Shown: positions 26,724 through 36,384 of the stretch, piece by piece
How positions within the stretch are numbered: the stretch's first letter is position 1
Layout: the number at the start of each line of letters is the position of its first letter
DNA from: Mangrovibacterium sp041596335
GTDB lineage: Bacteria > Bacteroidota > Bacteroidia > Bacteroidales > Prolixibacteraceae
Reading direction: 5' to 3'
Length of the DNA stretch: 64,000 nucleotides
Assembly (NCBI RefSeq): GCF_041596335.1
Contig: NZ_JBFHIT010000002.1
Location: forward strand, 62,001-126,000
Made by a program: the position numbers and the translations under genes
Notes under the pieces: model-generated
The model's database searches: none
What the model was told of the DNA's origin: nothing
What the model saw: only the letters and a program-made list of their open reading frames with translations

Positions 26724-27917
26724 TCGCAGCGTGAGAACTGTAATCTCTGGATTCATATCAATGCGTCCCGGAAATCCGACGCATCCGAAGCCCTGGTTCA
26801 CGTATAAATACTGGTTGCCATTTTGGTACAATCCAGCCCAAAGTGGTTGAATAAAGTACATGGGACTAATGCTGATACCGGCAAGTTTGAATCCAAATTG
26901 TGCGCCATGAGTGTGCCCTGAAAGGGTCAGTGGTATTGAGGTCTCTGGAACAACTTCCGACTCCCAATGTGCCGGATCGTGCGACAACAAAATCATAAAG
27001 GCGTTTTCCGGAACGTCTGTCAGTGCCGAATCTAATTCAGCATATTGCGGAAAAGGTCTGTGTCCCCAGTTTTCAACTCCAACAATGTATAAACTGGTAT
27101 CTGCCAGCTTGAGTTTTGATGATTGATTACGCAAAAGCTGAAATCCAGCGGCTCTGATCTTGTCAATTATCAGCAGGTGATTCGCTTCTTTATCGGCAGG
27201 ATTTTGCCAGTTAGAATAATCGCCATAATCGTGATTTCCGAAAATGGCAAACTTACCATAGTTCGCAGTCATCCTTTCCAATGCCTCTTCAAATCCAATC
27301 ATTTCCTGATGGTAGTTGTTCACCATATCGCCCGTAATTACTAAAATATCTCCGTCAAGTTCATTGATTTTCTGTTCTGCTTTCCGAAGAAATTGATCGT
27401 CATCGAAACCACCCAAATGTAGATCTGAAATCTGAATCACGCGAAGTCCATCCAATTTTTCCGGCAAATCATCCAGCCAAATTTCGAGATGATTCGTTTG
27501 CAGGTTTTTCTTGCCGACGCTTAAACCATATCCAATCGTTAGGATCATTCCAAAACTTATTATTACACTCGACAATAAAATTATTTGCGGCAATTGTTTC
27601 GAACGTAACAATTTTAGCGGTGCTGAAATAATCGTAGCGATTGCGATTAAGCTTTTGGGAAACAAATTCAGAACCGACAGGGAGATTACAAAATAGAAAA
27701 AGCCATAATCAGTTGTTTGTCTGATTTTATCCGGATTTAAAAAAGCACTTAACCAGATTAGCAAAAACGTTACCGATACCAAGCCATAAATAAAAGAAAC
27801 AAGACGACGAATTTTTTTGCCATTTACTAATTGTACAATTCCCCAATAGGCAAACAACTCGATTAAAAATATAACGATAAAAAACAGGATGACACCTGAA
27901 GCTGGAATTCCTCGCAT
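26694..27917 (-). CDS. Membrane metallophosphoesterase
   Basis: A 407-aa protein with four or so N-terminal membrane helices (ILFFIVIFLIELFAYWG and others) and a calcineurin-like phosphoesterase domain: VIQISDLHLGG, VITGDMVNN, FGNHDYGDY and LSGHTHGAQFG give the full dimetal ligand set. It is related to YkuE/Cv3-type phosphoesterases acting at the membrane, perhaps on lipid phosphates; the substrate is unknown. Its 3' end overlaps the convergent TolB-like gene by 30 bp. Confidence 0.92.
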   Translation of the reverse strand: MRGIPASGVILFFIVIFLIELFAYWGIVQLVNGKKIRRLVSFIYGLVSVTFLLIWLSAFLNPDKIRQTTDYGFFYFVISLSVLNLFPKSLIAIATIISAPLKLLRSKQLPQIILLSSVIISFGMILTIGYGLSVGKKNLQTNHLEIWLDDLPEKLDGLRVIQISDLHLGGFDDDQFLRKAEQKINELDGDILVITGDMVNNYHQEMIGFEEALERMTANYGKFAIFGNHDYGDYSNWQNPADKEANHLLIIDKIRAAGFQLLRNQSSKLKLADTSLYIVGVENWGHRPFPQYAELDSALTDVPENAFMILLSHDPAHWESEVVPETSIPLTLSGHTHGAQFGFKLAGISISPMYFIQPLWAGLYQNGNQYLYVNQGFGCVGFPGRIDMNPEITVLTLRSNSIKADRK

Positions 27918-28102
27918 AATCGTATTTGAAAGGTTTAATCACAAATTTAGCATTCCCATTCGTGAGTTTGGCGTATTTCATCGAAACTTCACTGGAATTC
28001 GGTGAAATTTTTTTTTTCAACATCACTGTGTTTTGACTGTAACTATCAGTATTTGTGGTTACTATAAGTAGAATTTGCTTGATTTAAGTCCTTGAGAATC
28101 GC

Positions 28103-28366
28103 ATGAATGAAATTGTGTTGCCACATGGCAGCAAATATTTAAAAATAATCGCTGGTTCCATGCCGGCAAAGATGAAAATACCGATTAGAATTTTTACCCT
28201 CGACAAAAAAACGAAGTGGATTGATTACAGTTCAAAAATCGATCAACATTTTAAATGCAAATACAGTGGGGTAAACTAATCTGTAAAATGGTATAAGAAC
28301 GATTCATTTAAAGGAACGCAAATCGACAAAGATAATTTTGACAGAATTGTGAATTCTAAAATGTGA
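28103..28366 (+). pseudogene. Small ORF split by an in-frame TAA
   Basis: ATG at 28103 opens 58 codons (MNEIVLPHGSKYLKIIAGSM and on to HFKCKYSGVN), then TAA at 28277, and the same frame continues SVKWYKNDSFKGTQIDKDNF to TGA at 28366. Both parts have protein-like composition in one frame, which suggests a former 87-codon gene with a nonsense change. No family was recognised. Confidence 0.35.
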
Positions 28367-28771
28367 ATTACAATAAAGAGGTTGTTTTATCAGTGCATTT
28401 ACAAGTGTATTCATTGAAAAGGGGAGGAGTGATGACAAAAATAAACACAAAATCCTTTTCAACGGAACTATCGAATTAATTTCTGTAAACACAAATATCC
28501 CCGTTTTTAAACACATCATATCGAATCTTAAAGTACTGAATACTAGTTCGTTAACATGATTATATAAACATTTTTGCATGAAGACTGGCTGCTTTTAGTA
28601 ATAAAGTAACAAATACACCAGTAATCGAATGTTTAAATAACTAATAACTAGTATTATACACGAATTAACTCAAGTTTATTTAGTGTTTATTATGGGTTGA
28701 TTGTAGGATGCATGCTGTCAAGGATGTCGCACGGATTACAAATGTATATTGCCATAATTTACTTATGTGTT

Positions 28772-28801
28772 TTGTGAAATCAACTTTGTACTTTATATTT
28801 G
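28772..28801 (+). promoter_or_regulatory. Promoter of XRE-type regulator
   Basis: TTG (28772-28774) within TTTTG, a 19-bp spacer and TATATTTG (28794-28801) fit the Bacteroidota -33/-7 pattern. The predicted start is about 15 bp before the ATG at 28824. Confidence 0.65.
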
Positions 28802-28823
28802 TAAATAATTAAAGTTGACATAA

Positions 28824-29270
28824 ATGAACAGCAGGATTAAGCACTTTATGGATTACAAAGGAATTAGCTCATCAGAATTGGCTGATACCATTGGTGTGCA
28901 ACGATCAAATGTTACCCATGTGCTTCAGGGCCGGAACAAGCCAGGATTTCAGTTTATCAGCAAACTGCTCGAGACCTATCCGGACATAAATGCCAAGTGG
29001 CTTATTACCGGCGACGGTGAAATGCTGGTGGGACCACCGGTTAAAAAGCCTGATTTATTCGATGCTGTGCCCAAAATTGATTCAGCTCCAACGGAAATTC
29101 AACAGCCGCAGACACCAGTTGAACCGCAAAAAACAAGTGAAATAAACACGAATATCGTTCCAGAGCCTAAAATAGACGATCTCCTTGTTGCGCCCACCGA
29201 TAGGGAAATTGAGCGCATTGTCGTATTTTATACCGACCAAACTTTTAAACAATACTTACCTTCGAAGTAA
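28824..29270 (+). CDS. XRE-family helix-turn-helix regulator
   Basis: A 148-aa protein. Residues 1-70 form a phage-repressor-like HTH (GISSSELADTIGVQRSNVTH then LQGRNKPGFQFISKLLETYP). The KWLITGDGEML ending matches a domain type very common in Bacteroidota. The C-terminal half is Pro/Glu-rich and probably flexible, ending in a short conserved-looking EIERIVVFYTDQTFKQY. Target genes are unknown; the pyrK promoter lies just downstream. Confidence 0.85.
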   Translation: MNSRIKHFMDYKGISSSELADTIGVQRSNVTHVLQGRNKPGFQFISKLLETYPDINAKWLITGDGEMLVGPPVKKPDLFDAVPKIDSAPTEIQQPQTPVEPQKTSEINTNIVPEPKIDDLLVAPTDREIERIVVFYTDQTFKQYLPSK

Positions 29271-29279
29271 TTTTTCTTC

Positions 29280-29287
29280 TATATTTG
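29280..29287 (+). promoter_or_regulatory. -7 box before pyrK
   Basis: TATATTTG lies 19 bp before the pyrK ATG, which would give a leader of only about a dozen nucleotides. A -33 box is not clear. Confidence 0.5.
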
Positions 29288-29306
29288 CGGGCAAATTCAA
29301 CTTGGA

Positions 29307-30086
29307 ATGAAAAAAACGATCCAAGAGCTTTTGCTCGTTGAGAATAAGAAATTAAATCATGATAATTTCCGGCTGGTATTACAAGCCGAAAATGAATTAC
29401 CACCGATTTTCCCCGGTCAATTTGTAAATGTTGAAATTAAAAAGGCTACCGAGATTTTTCTTCGCAGACCTTTTTCTGTTCTGGACGTTGATCCGGAAAA
29501 GAAGCAGTTTTCACTATTGGTTAAAATATTGGGGCGAGGGTCAAAAGTATTCACCGAATACCAGGCTGGAGATAAAGTCAGTGTAATTTTTCCACTTGGA
29601 AATGGATTTTCAATGCCTGAACCAACCGACAAAGTGCTTTTAATTGGAGGAGGCAGCGGTGTCGCTCCAATGCTTTTTTTGTCGAAAATTTGCGGTCTTA
29701 AGGCAGATCAGGTGCATGTATTGCTTGGTGCACGGAGTTCGAATGACCATGTAGATGTGAGAGAATATTTGCCAAATGGCCATTTCTATTTTACAACAGA
29801 GGACGGCAGCCTTGGAGAAGAAGGTTTTGTGACAAATCACTCTGTATACAAAAGTGAACTAGCTGATTTCGATAAAATTTACACTTGTGGACCCAATCCG
29901 ATGATGAAAGCTGTGGCTGCAGATGCTGCCAAAGCCGGCGTGTTTTGCGAAGTTTCGCTCGAAAACATGATGGCTTGCGGATTTGGAGTGTGTTTGTGTT
30001 GTGTGGAAAAAACAACATCGGGACATAAATGCGTTTGTACCGACGGTCCGGTGTTCAACATTAAAGAATTGACATGGCAGATTTAA
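29307..30086 (+). CDS. pyrK: Dihydroorotate dehydrogenase electron-transfer subunit
   Basis: FAD and 2Fe-2S protein that passes electrons from PyrD (type 1B) to NAD+. The 259-aa chain has the ferredoxin reductase fold: FLRRPFSVLDV for FAD, VLLIGGGSGVAPMLFL for nucleotide binding, and a C-terminal Cys set CGFGVCLCCVEK...CVCTDGPVF for the cluster. It overlaps pyrD by 13 bp, so the two subunits are translationally coupled. Confidence 0.96.
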   Translation: MKKTIQELLLVENKKLNHDNFRLVLQAENELPPIFPGQFVNVEIKKATEIFLRRPFSVLDVDPEKKQFSLLVKILGRGSKVFTEYQAGDKVSVIFPLGNGFSMPEPTDKVLLIGGGSGVAPMLFLSKICGLKADQVHVLLGARSSNDHVDVREYLPNGHFYFTTEDGSLGEEGFVTNHSVYKSELADFDKIYTCGPNPMMKAVAADAAKAGVFCEVSLENMMACGFGVCLCCVEKTTSGHKCVCTDGPVFNIKELTWQI

Positions 30087-30985
30087 GTATAAAGATTAAA
30101 GACCTTCTTTTTAAAAATCCCGTTTTAACCGCATCGGGAACTTGCGGATTTGGTCAGGAAATCGCTGATTTTGTCGACCTCTCCAAATTGGGAGGAGTCG
30201 TAATGAAAGGAACCACTTTAAAGCACCGTGAAGGGAATAACTACCCTCGGATGGCCGAAACTTCATCTGGTATGCTAAACGCGGTTGGCCTGCAAAATAA
30301 AGGGGTGGATAATTTCGTTAAGAATATATATCCAACGATAAAAGATGTCGATTCTAATTTTATCGTAAATGTCAATGGGTCTACCATTGAAGAATATGTA
30401 GAACTGACAGAGCGCATAAATGAGTTGGACAAAATACCGGCAATTGAGCTGAATATTTCTTGTCCAAACGTTAAAGAAGGTGGAATGGCCTTTGGGGTTA
30501 GTTGCCCGTCAGCTGAGGCAGTGGTAAAAGCGGTTCGTGCCGTTTATCACAAACCGCTGATTGTAAAGCTTTCACCCAATGTAACCGATATTGCTGAGAT
30601 TGCTAAAGCAGTTGTGGGCCAGGGAGCCGACAGTGTGTCTCTTGTAAACACTTTTTTAGGAATGGCAATTGATGCGGAGAAACGCAGGCCGGTTCTATCA
30701 ACTATAACCGGTGGGCTGTCTGGCTCGGCAATAAAACCAATTGCATTGCGTATGGTTTGGCAAGTTGCACAGGCTGTGAATGTACCGGTTATCGGTATGG
30801 GGGGTATAATGAATGCTACCGACGCTATTGAATTCATGCTGGCCGGAGCAACTGCCGTTCAGGTTGGAACTGCAATATTTATCGATCCATCGATCCCGGT
30901 TCAAATCGTGGATGGGATTCATGACTATTTAGAACGTCATCGACTAAGTTCGGTCAATGAAATTATTGGAGCTTTACAAGTATAA
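30074..30985 (+). CDS. pyrD: Dihydroorotate dehydrogenase B catalytic subunit
   Basis: FMN enzyme converting dihydroorotate to orotate in pyrimidine synthesis, with NAD+ as final acceptor through PyrK. The 303-aa barrel shows NPVLTASGTCGFGQE, NISCPNVKEGG with the catalytic Cys of type 1B enzymes, GLSGSAIKPIALRMVW, and VIGMGGIMNATDAIEFM for FMN phosphate. All expected residues are present. Confidence 0.97.
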   Translation: MADLSIKIKDLLFKNPVLTASGTCGFGQEIADFVDLSKLGGVVMKGTTLKHREGNNYPRMAETSSGMLNAVGLQNKGVDNFVKNIYPTIKDVDSNFIVNVNGSTIEEYVELTERINELDKIPAIELNISCPNVKEGGMAFGVSCPSAEAVVKAVRAVYHKPLIVKLSPNVTDIAEIAKAVVGQGADSVSLVNTFLGMAIDAEKRRPVLSTITGGLSGSAIKPIALRMVWQVAQAVNVPVIGMGGIMNATDAIEFMLAGATAVQVGTAIFIDPSIPVQIVDGIHDYLERHRLSSVNEIIGALQV

Positions 30986-31005
30986 ACTGAATTAACAATT
31001 GTAAC

Positions 31006-32310
31006 GTGCGGTATATCAAGTATCTATTTATTATCATGGTTTTGGTTTTTAGCTACAGCTCAAAAAGCTACCATACGCGTAAGCAGATACCTCCATATTA
31101 CCAACTCGAAATTCAAGGGTTGAATAACCGGGTTAGCAATGAGCTATCCAACTTCTCTTCTTCGCCATATATTGAAAGGCAAATCGAAAGGTTTATGCGG
31201 CAATGGGGGCTGGAAGGAGTTTCCGTTGCTGTTGTAAAAGATGATAAATTGGTATATGCCAAAGGTTTGGGTATTGCGAATGATCGGAACGAACCAGTAA
31301 CTCCCGGCAACTTATTTCGGGTGGCCAGTGTTTCAAAATTGCTTACTGCCGTTGCTGTAATGAAATTGGTTGAAGAGCAAAAGTTAAGCTTGGATGACCG
31401 TGTTTTTGGCCCCGATGCAATCATTAAAGATTCTGTTTTCAATAACGTTCGCGATAAAAACATCTATAAAATAACCGTCCGCCAGCTATTGGCGCATTCC
31501 GGAGGATGGTCTCAACGATATGGCGATCCTGCCTTTAATTCATTGGCTATTGCTCAGAAAGTTGGTGATAAGGCACCGACTACAATCCAAAGTTATTACA
31601 AGTACATTGCCAATCGACGATTGTCATTCCCTCCCGGAAGTCAAACATCGTATTCAAACATGGGCTACATGTTCCTGGGAGAAGTTATTGCCTCGGTTAG
31701 CGGAAAATCCTACGAAAGCTATATTCAGGATAATATATTGATCCCCAACGGAATTGTGGATATGCATCTGGGAAACAGTTACCAGAAGAACCGTCGGGAA
31801 AATGAAGTTTGTTACTTTGAAACGGAAGGTAGCAGTTTGGTTCCGGAGTATAACGGTTCTGAAAAAATGGTCAGAAAATCGGATGGAGGTAATCCGATCG
31901 AATTGCTTGGTGCCGCTGGCGGCTGGATTTGTTCGTCGATTGAGTTAGCCCGCTTGCTAACCTACATCGATGGTAAAACCGGTGTTCAGGATATTCTGTC
32001 CTCGTCGAGCATATTGGAAATGACAGACAATACTTATGCTAAAGGCCCTTTAGGCTGGAAAACGACTTCAAACTACGGTAGCTGGATTCGAACAGGAAGT
32101 ATGGCCGGAACATCTGCAATGATAAAACGCACAGAAGATGGTCTTACCTGGGTTTTCATTTCGAATACCAGCAGTTGGAAAGGATCGCTGTTGGCGAATG
32201 ACATAAATTCGTTAATGCATAAGATCTGTTCACGGGTGAAAGACTGGCCGGAGCAAGATCTTTTCAACTATTATCCGATTCAAAATTTACAGGTTATCGC
32301 TGCAAATTAA
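31006..32310 (+). CDS. Serine hydrolase, beta-lactamase/class C penicillin-binding family
   Basis: A 434-aa secreted or membrane-bound serine hydrolase. The GTG start at 31006 gives a signal-anchor MRYIKYLFIIMVLVFSYSS with positive residues in front; the ATG at 31036 would remove them. Active-site motifs are SVSK (Ser108, Lys111) and YSNMG (Tyr216, Asn218). The C-terminal GSWIRTGSMAGTSAM is in the place of the KTG box. It may act on peptidoglycan peptides or an ester; the substrate is unknown. It follows pyrD by 20 bp but has no obvious functional link. Confidence 0.9.
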   Translation: MRYIKYLFIIMVLVFSYSSKSYHTRKQIPPYYQLEIQGLNNRVSNELSNFSSSPYIERQIERFMRQWGLEGVSVAVVKDDKLVYAKGLGIANDRNEPVTPGNLFRVASVSKLLTAVAVMKLVEEQKLSLDDRVFGPDAIIKDSVFNNVRDKNIYKITVRQLLAHSGGWSQRYGDPAFNSLAIAQKVGDKAPTTIQSYYKYIANRRLSFPPGSQTSYSNMGYMFLGEVIASVSGKSYESYIQDNILIPNGIVDMHLGNSYQKNRRENEVCYFETEGSSLVPEYNGSEKMVRKSDGGNPIELLGAAGGWICSSIELARLLTYIDGKTGVQDILSSSSILEMTDNTYAKGPLGWKTTSNYGSWIRTGSMAGTSAMIKRTEDGLTWVFISNTSSWKGSLLANDINSLMHKICSRVKDWPEQDLFNYYPIQNLQVIAAN

Positions 32311-32382
32311 ACTCGTTTAATAAATTTTAACGTCACTATTTTTTCATCTTTCATCATTCTTGCTAATTTAGGAGGGTAATTC

Positions 32383-32853
32383 ATGAAGGTTGAGATGAGG
32401 GTAACGATTTTATTTTGTTTGTTGAGCTTTATGACCGTTTGCACCGAGGCGCAAGAAAAATGGGTCTATGAAGCCACTCCGCTTAGTTTAGCACCGATCG
32501 CTGAATGCGAGCAAAATCAATACCTCAGCGAAGACGTACGAATGTTTCTCTCGAAGTTTAATCAGGTGTATTCCAAAAAGGTAAATATGGGAGCACCCGA
32601 CTTTCAAACCTCCATCGAAATTATCAAACCAGATCTCTATTACTCAGTTCAAAAGTTGTCGAAGTATTTTTGTAAATGCATGAAAAAAGGCACGCTGGAA
32701 AAAAACGTAGCAGAGGATGAGTTTAGAAATATCCTGAAAAAATGCCTTCAAATTGTACAGAGAGATACATCACCAATCGAGGCCGAATTGAGAGCCACTA
32801 ATAACCCAGCCGATATTGTAGGAGTTTTTGATAGAATAGTTATCGAGAACTGA
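32383..32853 (+). CDS. Uncharacterised secreted protein
   Basis: A 156-aa protein with a cleavable-looking signal peptide (VTILFCLLSFMTVCTEAQ) and a helical body with three Cys, two of them in YFCKCMKKG. I recognise no family. A GGAGGG sequence about 8 bp before the ATG is an unusually good ribosome binding site for this phylum and supports the start. Confidence 0.7.
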   Translation: MKVEMRVTILFCLLSFMTVCTEAQEKWVYEATPLSLAPIAECEQNQYLSEDVRMFLSKFNQVYSKKVNMGAPDFQTSIEIIKPDLYYSVQKLSKYFCKCMKKGTLEKNVAEDEFRNILKKCLQIVQRDTSPIEAELRATNNPADIVGVFDRIVIEN

Positions 32854-33029
32854 TTCACGGGTGTAATTTATCAAGAAAACATTTCTTCATTTTTTTCTGC
32901 GGAAGTATCGTTTTATCAGACAACATTTACTCTCTGTGAAGTCTGATTTTACTTGAACATTTCGAATCGCTGTGTGTTTAATGTGGTGAAAATTCCAGAT
33001 AATAAAGTGTTAAACAAATAAATTGGAAA

Positions 33030-34322
33030 ATGTCAGATTTTAAAATCCAAATGCCCAAGATGGGCGAAAGTGTTCAGGAAGCAACTATTACAAAGTGGTT
33101 TGTGAAAGAGGGAGACAGAATTGAAGAGGATGATATGCTTTTCGAAATCGCTACGGAAAAGGTTGATTCGGAAATCCCTTCACCGGTAGACGGTGTGATA
33201 AAAAAAATACTTTTCGAAGTTGATTCAATTGTGCCAGTAGGAGAAATAGTAGCCATCATCCAAACTGATGACGACGATGACGATTCCAGTTCAGCTAATG
33301 ACGAAAAAACGGAACCTGCCGATACAAAAGAAAAAGCTTCAACTACAAAAACAGAAACTGTTTCTGCTGACTTTAAAGAATCGACTCGTTTTTATTCCCC
33401 TCTAGTGCGATCGATTGCAAAAGAAGAGAACATTTCTTTGGAGGAATTGGAGAAAATAGAAGGCAGCGGCACCGGTGGCCGGGTTCAAAAACAAGACGTA
33501 TTGGATTATCTGGCCGGTAAAGGGGAGCAAAAAGAGACTCCTTCCAAGCCTGCAGCACCAGTAGCTGTAGCCTCGAAGCCAGCAGCACCAAAGGTTAATA
33601 TTACCGTTGGCGGAGATGATAAAGTGATTGAAATGGACCGCATTCGAAAAATTATTGCTGAGCGCATGGTTCAATCGGTCACAACTGCACCTCATGTAAC
33701 CTCGGTTGTTGAAACAGATGTGACAAACGTTGTCCTTTGGCGAAATAAAGTTAAAGATGAATTCCTCGCCAAATACGGGCAAAAACTGACCTTCATGCCA
33801 GTATTTATAGAAGCTGCAGCGACCGCACTTCGTGAGTTCCCAATGTTGAATGCTTCGGTTGACGGAGATAAAATAATTTTGCGTGGCAAAGTAAATATTG
33901 GTGTTGCTGTAGCCAAGCCAGACGGTAACCTGATTGTTCCCGTAGTCCGCGATGCTGATCAGAAAAACCTCGTTGGCCTGACTTCATCGATGAATGATTT
34001 GGCTAACCGTGCACGTGCAAACAAATTAACACCCGATGAAATATCTGGAGGTACCTTTAGTATAAGTAATTTCGGGACATTCAAAAACGACATTGGTACA
34101 CCAATCATCAATCAACCCGAGGTTGCTATCCTGGCAACAGGAAACATCACTAAGAAACCAGCCGTGATAGAAACACCGGCCGGAGATGTGTTTGCTGTCC
34201 GTCACAAAATGTTCTTATCGCTATCGTACGATCACCGGATTATTGACGGTGCACTAGGTGGCGCGTTCATTAGACGAATTGCCGATCTTCTCGAAGAATT
34301 TGACGTTAACAGAAAAATTTAA
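33030..34322 (+). CDS. 2-oxoacid dehydrogenase E2 (dihydrolipoamide acyltransferase)
   Basis: A 430-aa E2 core enzyme. Residues 1-80 are a lipoyl domain with Lys44 in FEIATEKVDSEIPSP. An acidic linker follows (an Asp run near 87-92), then the peripheral subunit-binding domain FYSPLVRSIAKEENISLEEL, an Ala/Pro linker, and the catalytic domain ending in SYDHRIIDGALGG with the active His and Asp. It lies 5 bp before the fused E1 gene. Branched-chain 2-oxoacids are the likely substrates, but acetoin or pyruvate cannot be excluded. No E3 gene is in this window. Confidence 0.93.
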   Translation: MSDFKIQMPKMGESVQEATITKWFVKEGDRIEEDDMLFEIATEKVDSEIPSPVDGVIKKILFEVDSIVPVGEIVAIIQTDDDDDDSSSANDEKTEPADTKEKASTTKTETVSADFKESTRFYSPLVRSIAKEENISLEELEKIEGSGTGGRVQKQDVLDYLAGKGEQKETPSKPAAPVAVASKPAAPKVNITVGGDDKVIEMDRIRKIIAERMVQSVTTAPHVTSVVETDVTNVVLWRNKVKDEFLAKYGQKLTFMPVFIEAAATALREFPMLNASVDGDKIILRGKVNIGVAVAKPDGNLIVPVVRDADQKNLVGLTSSMNDLANRARANKLTPDEISGGTFSISNFGTFKNDIGTPIINQPEVAILATGNITKKPAVIETPAGDVFAVRHKMFLSLSYDHRIIDGALGGAFIRRIADLLEEFDVNRKI

Positions 34323-34327
34323 TCCAA

Positions 34328-36373
34328 ATGAGCAGCATTTATCCCAAAATTTATACAATTAAGAACGTAGACAAGGATGTCCTTCGCCAGTGGTATACAA
34401 CCTTGGTTGTAGGACGTAAGCTTGACGAACGAGCTCCAAATTACCTCAAACAAGCCATTGGTTGGTCGTATCATGCGCCTTATGCCGGGCATGATGGAAT
34501 TCAATTTGCAATCGGACAGGTTTTCGATCGGAATACCGATCACTTGTTTCCTTATTACCGAGATATGATGACTTGTTTCTCGGCCGGACTGACAGCTGAA
34601 GAGATCATCCTCAATGGTATTTCTAAAGCGACTGATGTAGCCGGCGGAGGACGGCATATGTCGAACCACTTCGCGAAGCCCGAGTGGAACATTCACAACG
34701 TATCAAGTTGTACCGGAAACCACGACCTGCACGCTGTTGGGGTGGCTCGTGCATTGAAGTACTACGGACAGAAAGGTGTTTCAATCACTTCTCACGGTGA
34801 ATCTTCAACTTCGGAAGGTTACGTATATGAAGCGATTAACGGAGCTTCCAGAGAAAAACTACCGGTAATATTTGTGTTGCAGGATAATGGGTATGGTATA
34901 TCGGTCCCTAAAAACATGCAAACAGCCAATCGAAAAGCAGCTAACAATTTCAGCGGTTTTAAGAATCTACGGATTATTCATTGTAATGGGAAAGACATAT
35001 TCGACTCAATGAATGCCATGGCCGAGGCCAAAAAACATGTCTTGGAAGCCGGGGAACCGGTTATTGTTCAGGCAAATTGTGTACGAATGGAGTCACACTC
35101 CAATTCAGACCGTCACGAATTGTATCGTAGCGAAAACGAACGTAACTATGTTCGCGTTTACGATCCGCTTGCGAAATTCACACGCATGTTGCTGAAATAC
35201 AATCGTTTTACGGAGGAAGAATTACAGTCGATTGAAGATGACGCGAAAGCGATTGTAAAAGATGCTCACAAAAAAGCGATGAAGGCTCCGGATCCGGATC
35301 CGGCAACAATTTTCGACTTTGTGATGCCTGAGCCTTACGAGGCTTCCAAGTATCCGGATGGAACACATAACAACGACGGTGAAAAGATCAAATTGGTTGA
35401 TGCCATTAATAAAACGTTGAAAGAAGAATTCCGTGAGAATCCGGACACGTTTATCTGGGGGCAGGATGTGGCCAATAAAGAGAAAGGTGGAGCATTCAAC
35501 GTAACGAAAGGAATGCAGCAAGAATTTGGAGACCAACGCGTTTTTAGCGCACCAATTGCTGAAGATTTCATTGTTGGTACCGCGAACGGAATGAGTCGTT
35601 TTAATGATAAAATAAGGATTGTTATTGAAGGAGCTGAATTTGCTGACTATTTTTGGCCGGCAATGGAGCAATACGTAGAGTCGAGTCACGATTACTGGCG
35701 CTCGAACGGACAGTTTGTGCCGAACATGACCATCCGGTTGGCTTCTGGTGGGTACATTGGTGGAGGTTTATATCACTCTCAAAATATTGAAGGAGCTTTA
35801 GCTACCATTCCGGGGGTTCGGATCGTTTATCCGACTTTTGCTGATGATGCTGCCGGTTTATTACGTACGTCTATGCGTTCGCGCGGGATGACTGTATTTA
35901 TGGAGCCAAAAGCATTGTATAATGCACCACAAGCAGCATCGTCGATACCTGACGATTTTGAAGTTCCATTTGGCAAATGTCGAATTCGCCGCCCTGGTAA
36001 AGATGTCACTCTGGTTACTTATGGAAACACACTGATTCACAGTCTGGAGGCAGCCGATAAGCTGGCAGAGGATGGTATTGATGTTGAAGTGATCGACTTG
36101 AGATCCATTGTTCCGCTGGATAAAGAAGGGATCTTGAATTCGGTGAAAAAAACCAACAAAGTACTTGTTGTTCACGAAGATAAGGTATTTGCTGGCTTTG
36201 GAGCAGAAGTTACATCGATGATCATGGAAGAAGCTTTTGAATATCTGGATGCCCCGGTTAAGCGGATTGGTTCTCCATATACTCCGGTAGGTTTTAATCG
36301 GATTCTGGAAAAAGCCATTCTACCTAATACCGAGAAGATTATGGCAGCAGCAAAAGAATTAATCGCATATTAA
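34328..36373 (+). CDS. 2-oxoacid dehydrogenase E1, alpha and beta fused
   Basis: A 681-aa chain joining E1 alpha (about 1-335) and E1 beta (about 355-681), as is common in Bacteroidota. The ThDP site reads HGESSTSEG (156-164) followed by QDNGYGISVP, so GES replaces the usual GDG while the downstream Asn is kept. The beta half has GAFNVTKGMQQEFG, VRIVYPTFADDAAGLL and VTYGNTLIHSLEAA. It decarboxylates a 2-oxoacid, most likely branched-chain, and passes the acyl group to the E2 encoded just upstream. Confidence 0.93.
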   Translation: MSSIYPKIYTIKNVDKDVLRQWYTTLVVGRKLDERAPNYLKQAIGWSYHAPYAGHDGIQFAIGQVFDRNTDHLFPYYRDMMTCFSAGLTAEEIILNGISKATDVAGGGRHMSNHFAKPEWNIHNVSSCTGNHDLHAVGVARALKYYGQKGVSITSHGESSTSEGYVYEAINGASREKLPVIFVLQDNGYGISVPKNMQTANRKAANNFSGFKNLRIIHCNGKDIFDSMNAMAEAKKHVLEAGEPVIVQANCVRMESHSNSDRHELYRSENERNYVRVYDPLAKFTRMLLKYNRFTEEELQSIEDDAKAIVKDAHKKAMKAPDPDPATIFDFVMPEPYEASKYPDGTHNNDGEKIKLVDAINKTLKEEFRENPDTFIWGQDVANKEKGGAFNVTKGMQQEFGDQRVFSAPIAEDFIVGTANGMSRFNDKIRIVIEGAEFADYFWPAMEQYVESSHDYWRSNGQFVPNMTIRLASGGYIGGGLYHSQNIEGALATIPGVRIVYPTFADDAAGLLRTSMRSRGMTVFMEPKALYNAPQAASSIPDDFEVPFGKCRIRRPGKDVTLVTYGNTLIHSLEAADKLAEDGIDVEVIDLRSIVPLDKEGILNSVKKTNKVLVVHEDKVFAGFGAEVTSMIMEEAFEYLDAPVKRIGSPYTPVGFNRILEKAILPNTEKIMAAAKELIAY

Positions 36374-36384
36374 AAAGGATAATC

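Larger units (their letters stand above)
27918..28823. other. 906-bp intergenic region with a decayed small ORF
   Basis: This AT-rich stretch lies between the divergent phosphoesterase and XRE genes. It holds a -7-like box for the phosphoesterase (27942-27949, CAAATTTA on the plus strand), a broken small ORF at 28103-28366 and the XRE promoter at its right end. I see no RNA gene or mobile element. The reverse frame 28304-28579 has a composition that does not suggest a real protein. Confidence 0.6.

Noticed and set aside
28304..28579. 91-aa reverse frame in the gap before the XRE gene
   Set aside because: No promoter, no recognisable features, and it overlaps the better plus-strand remnant.
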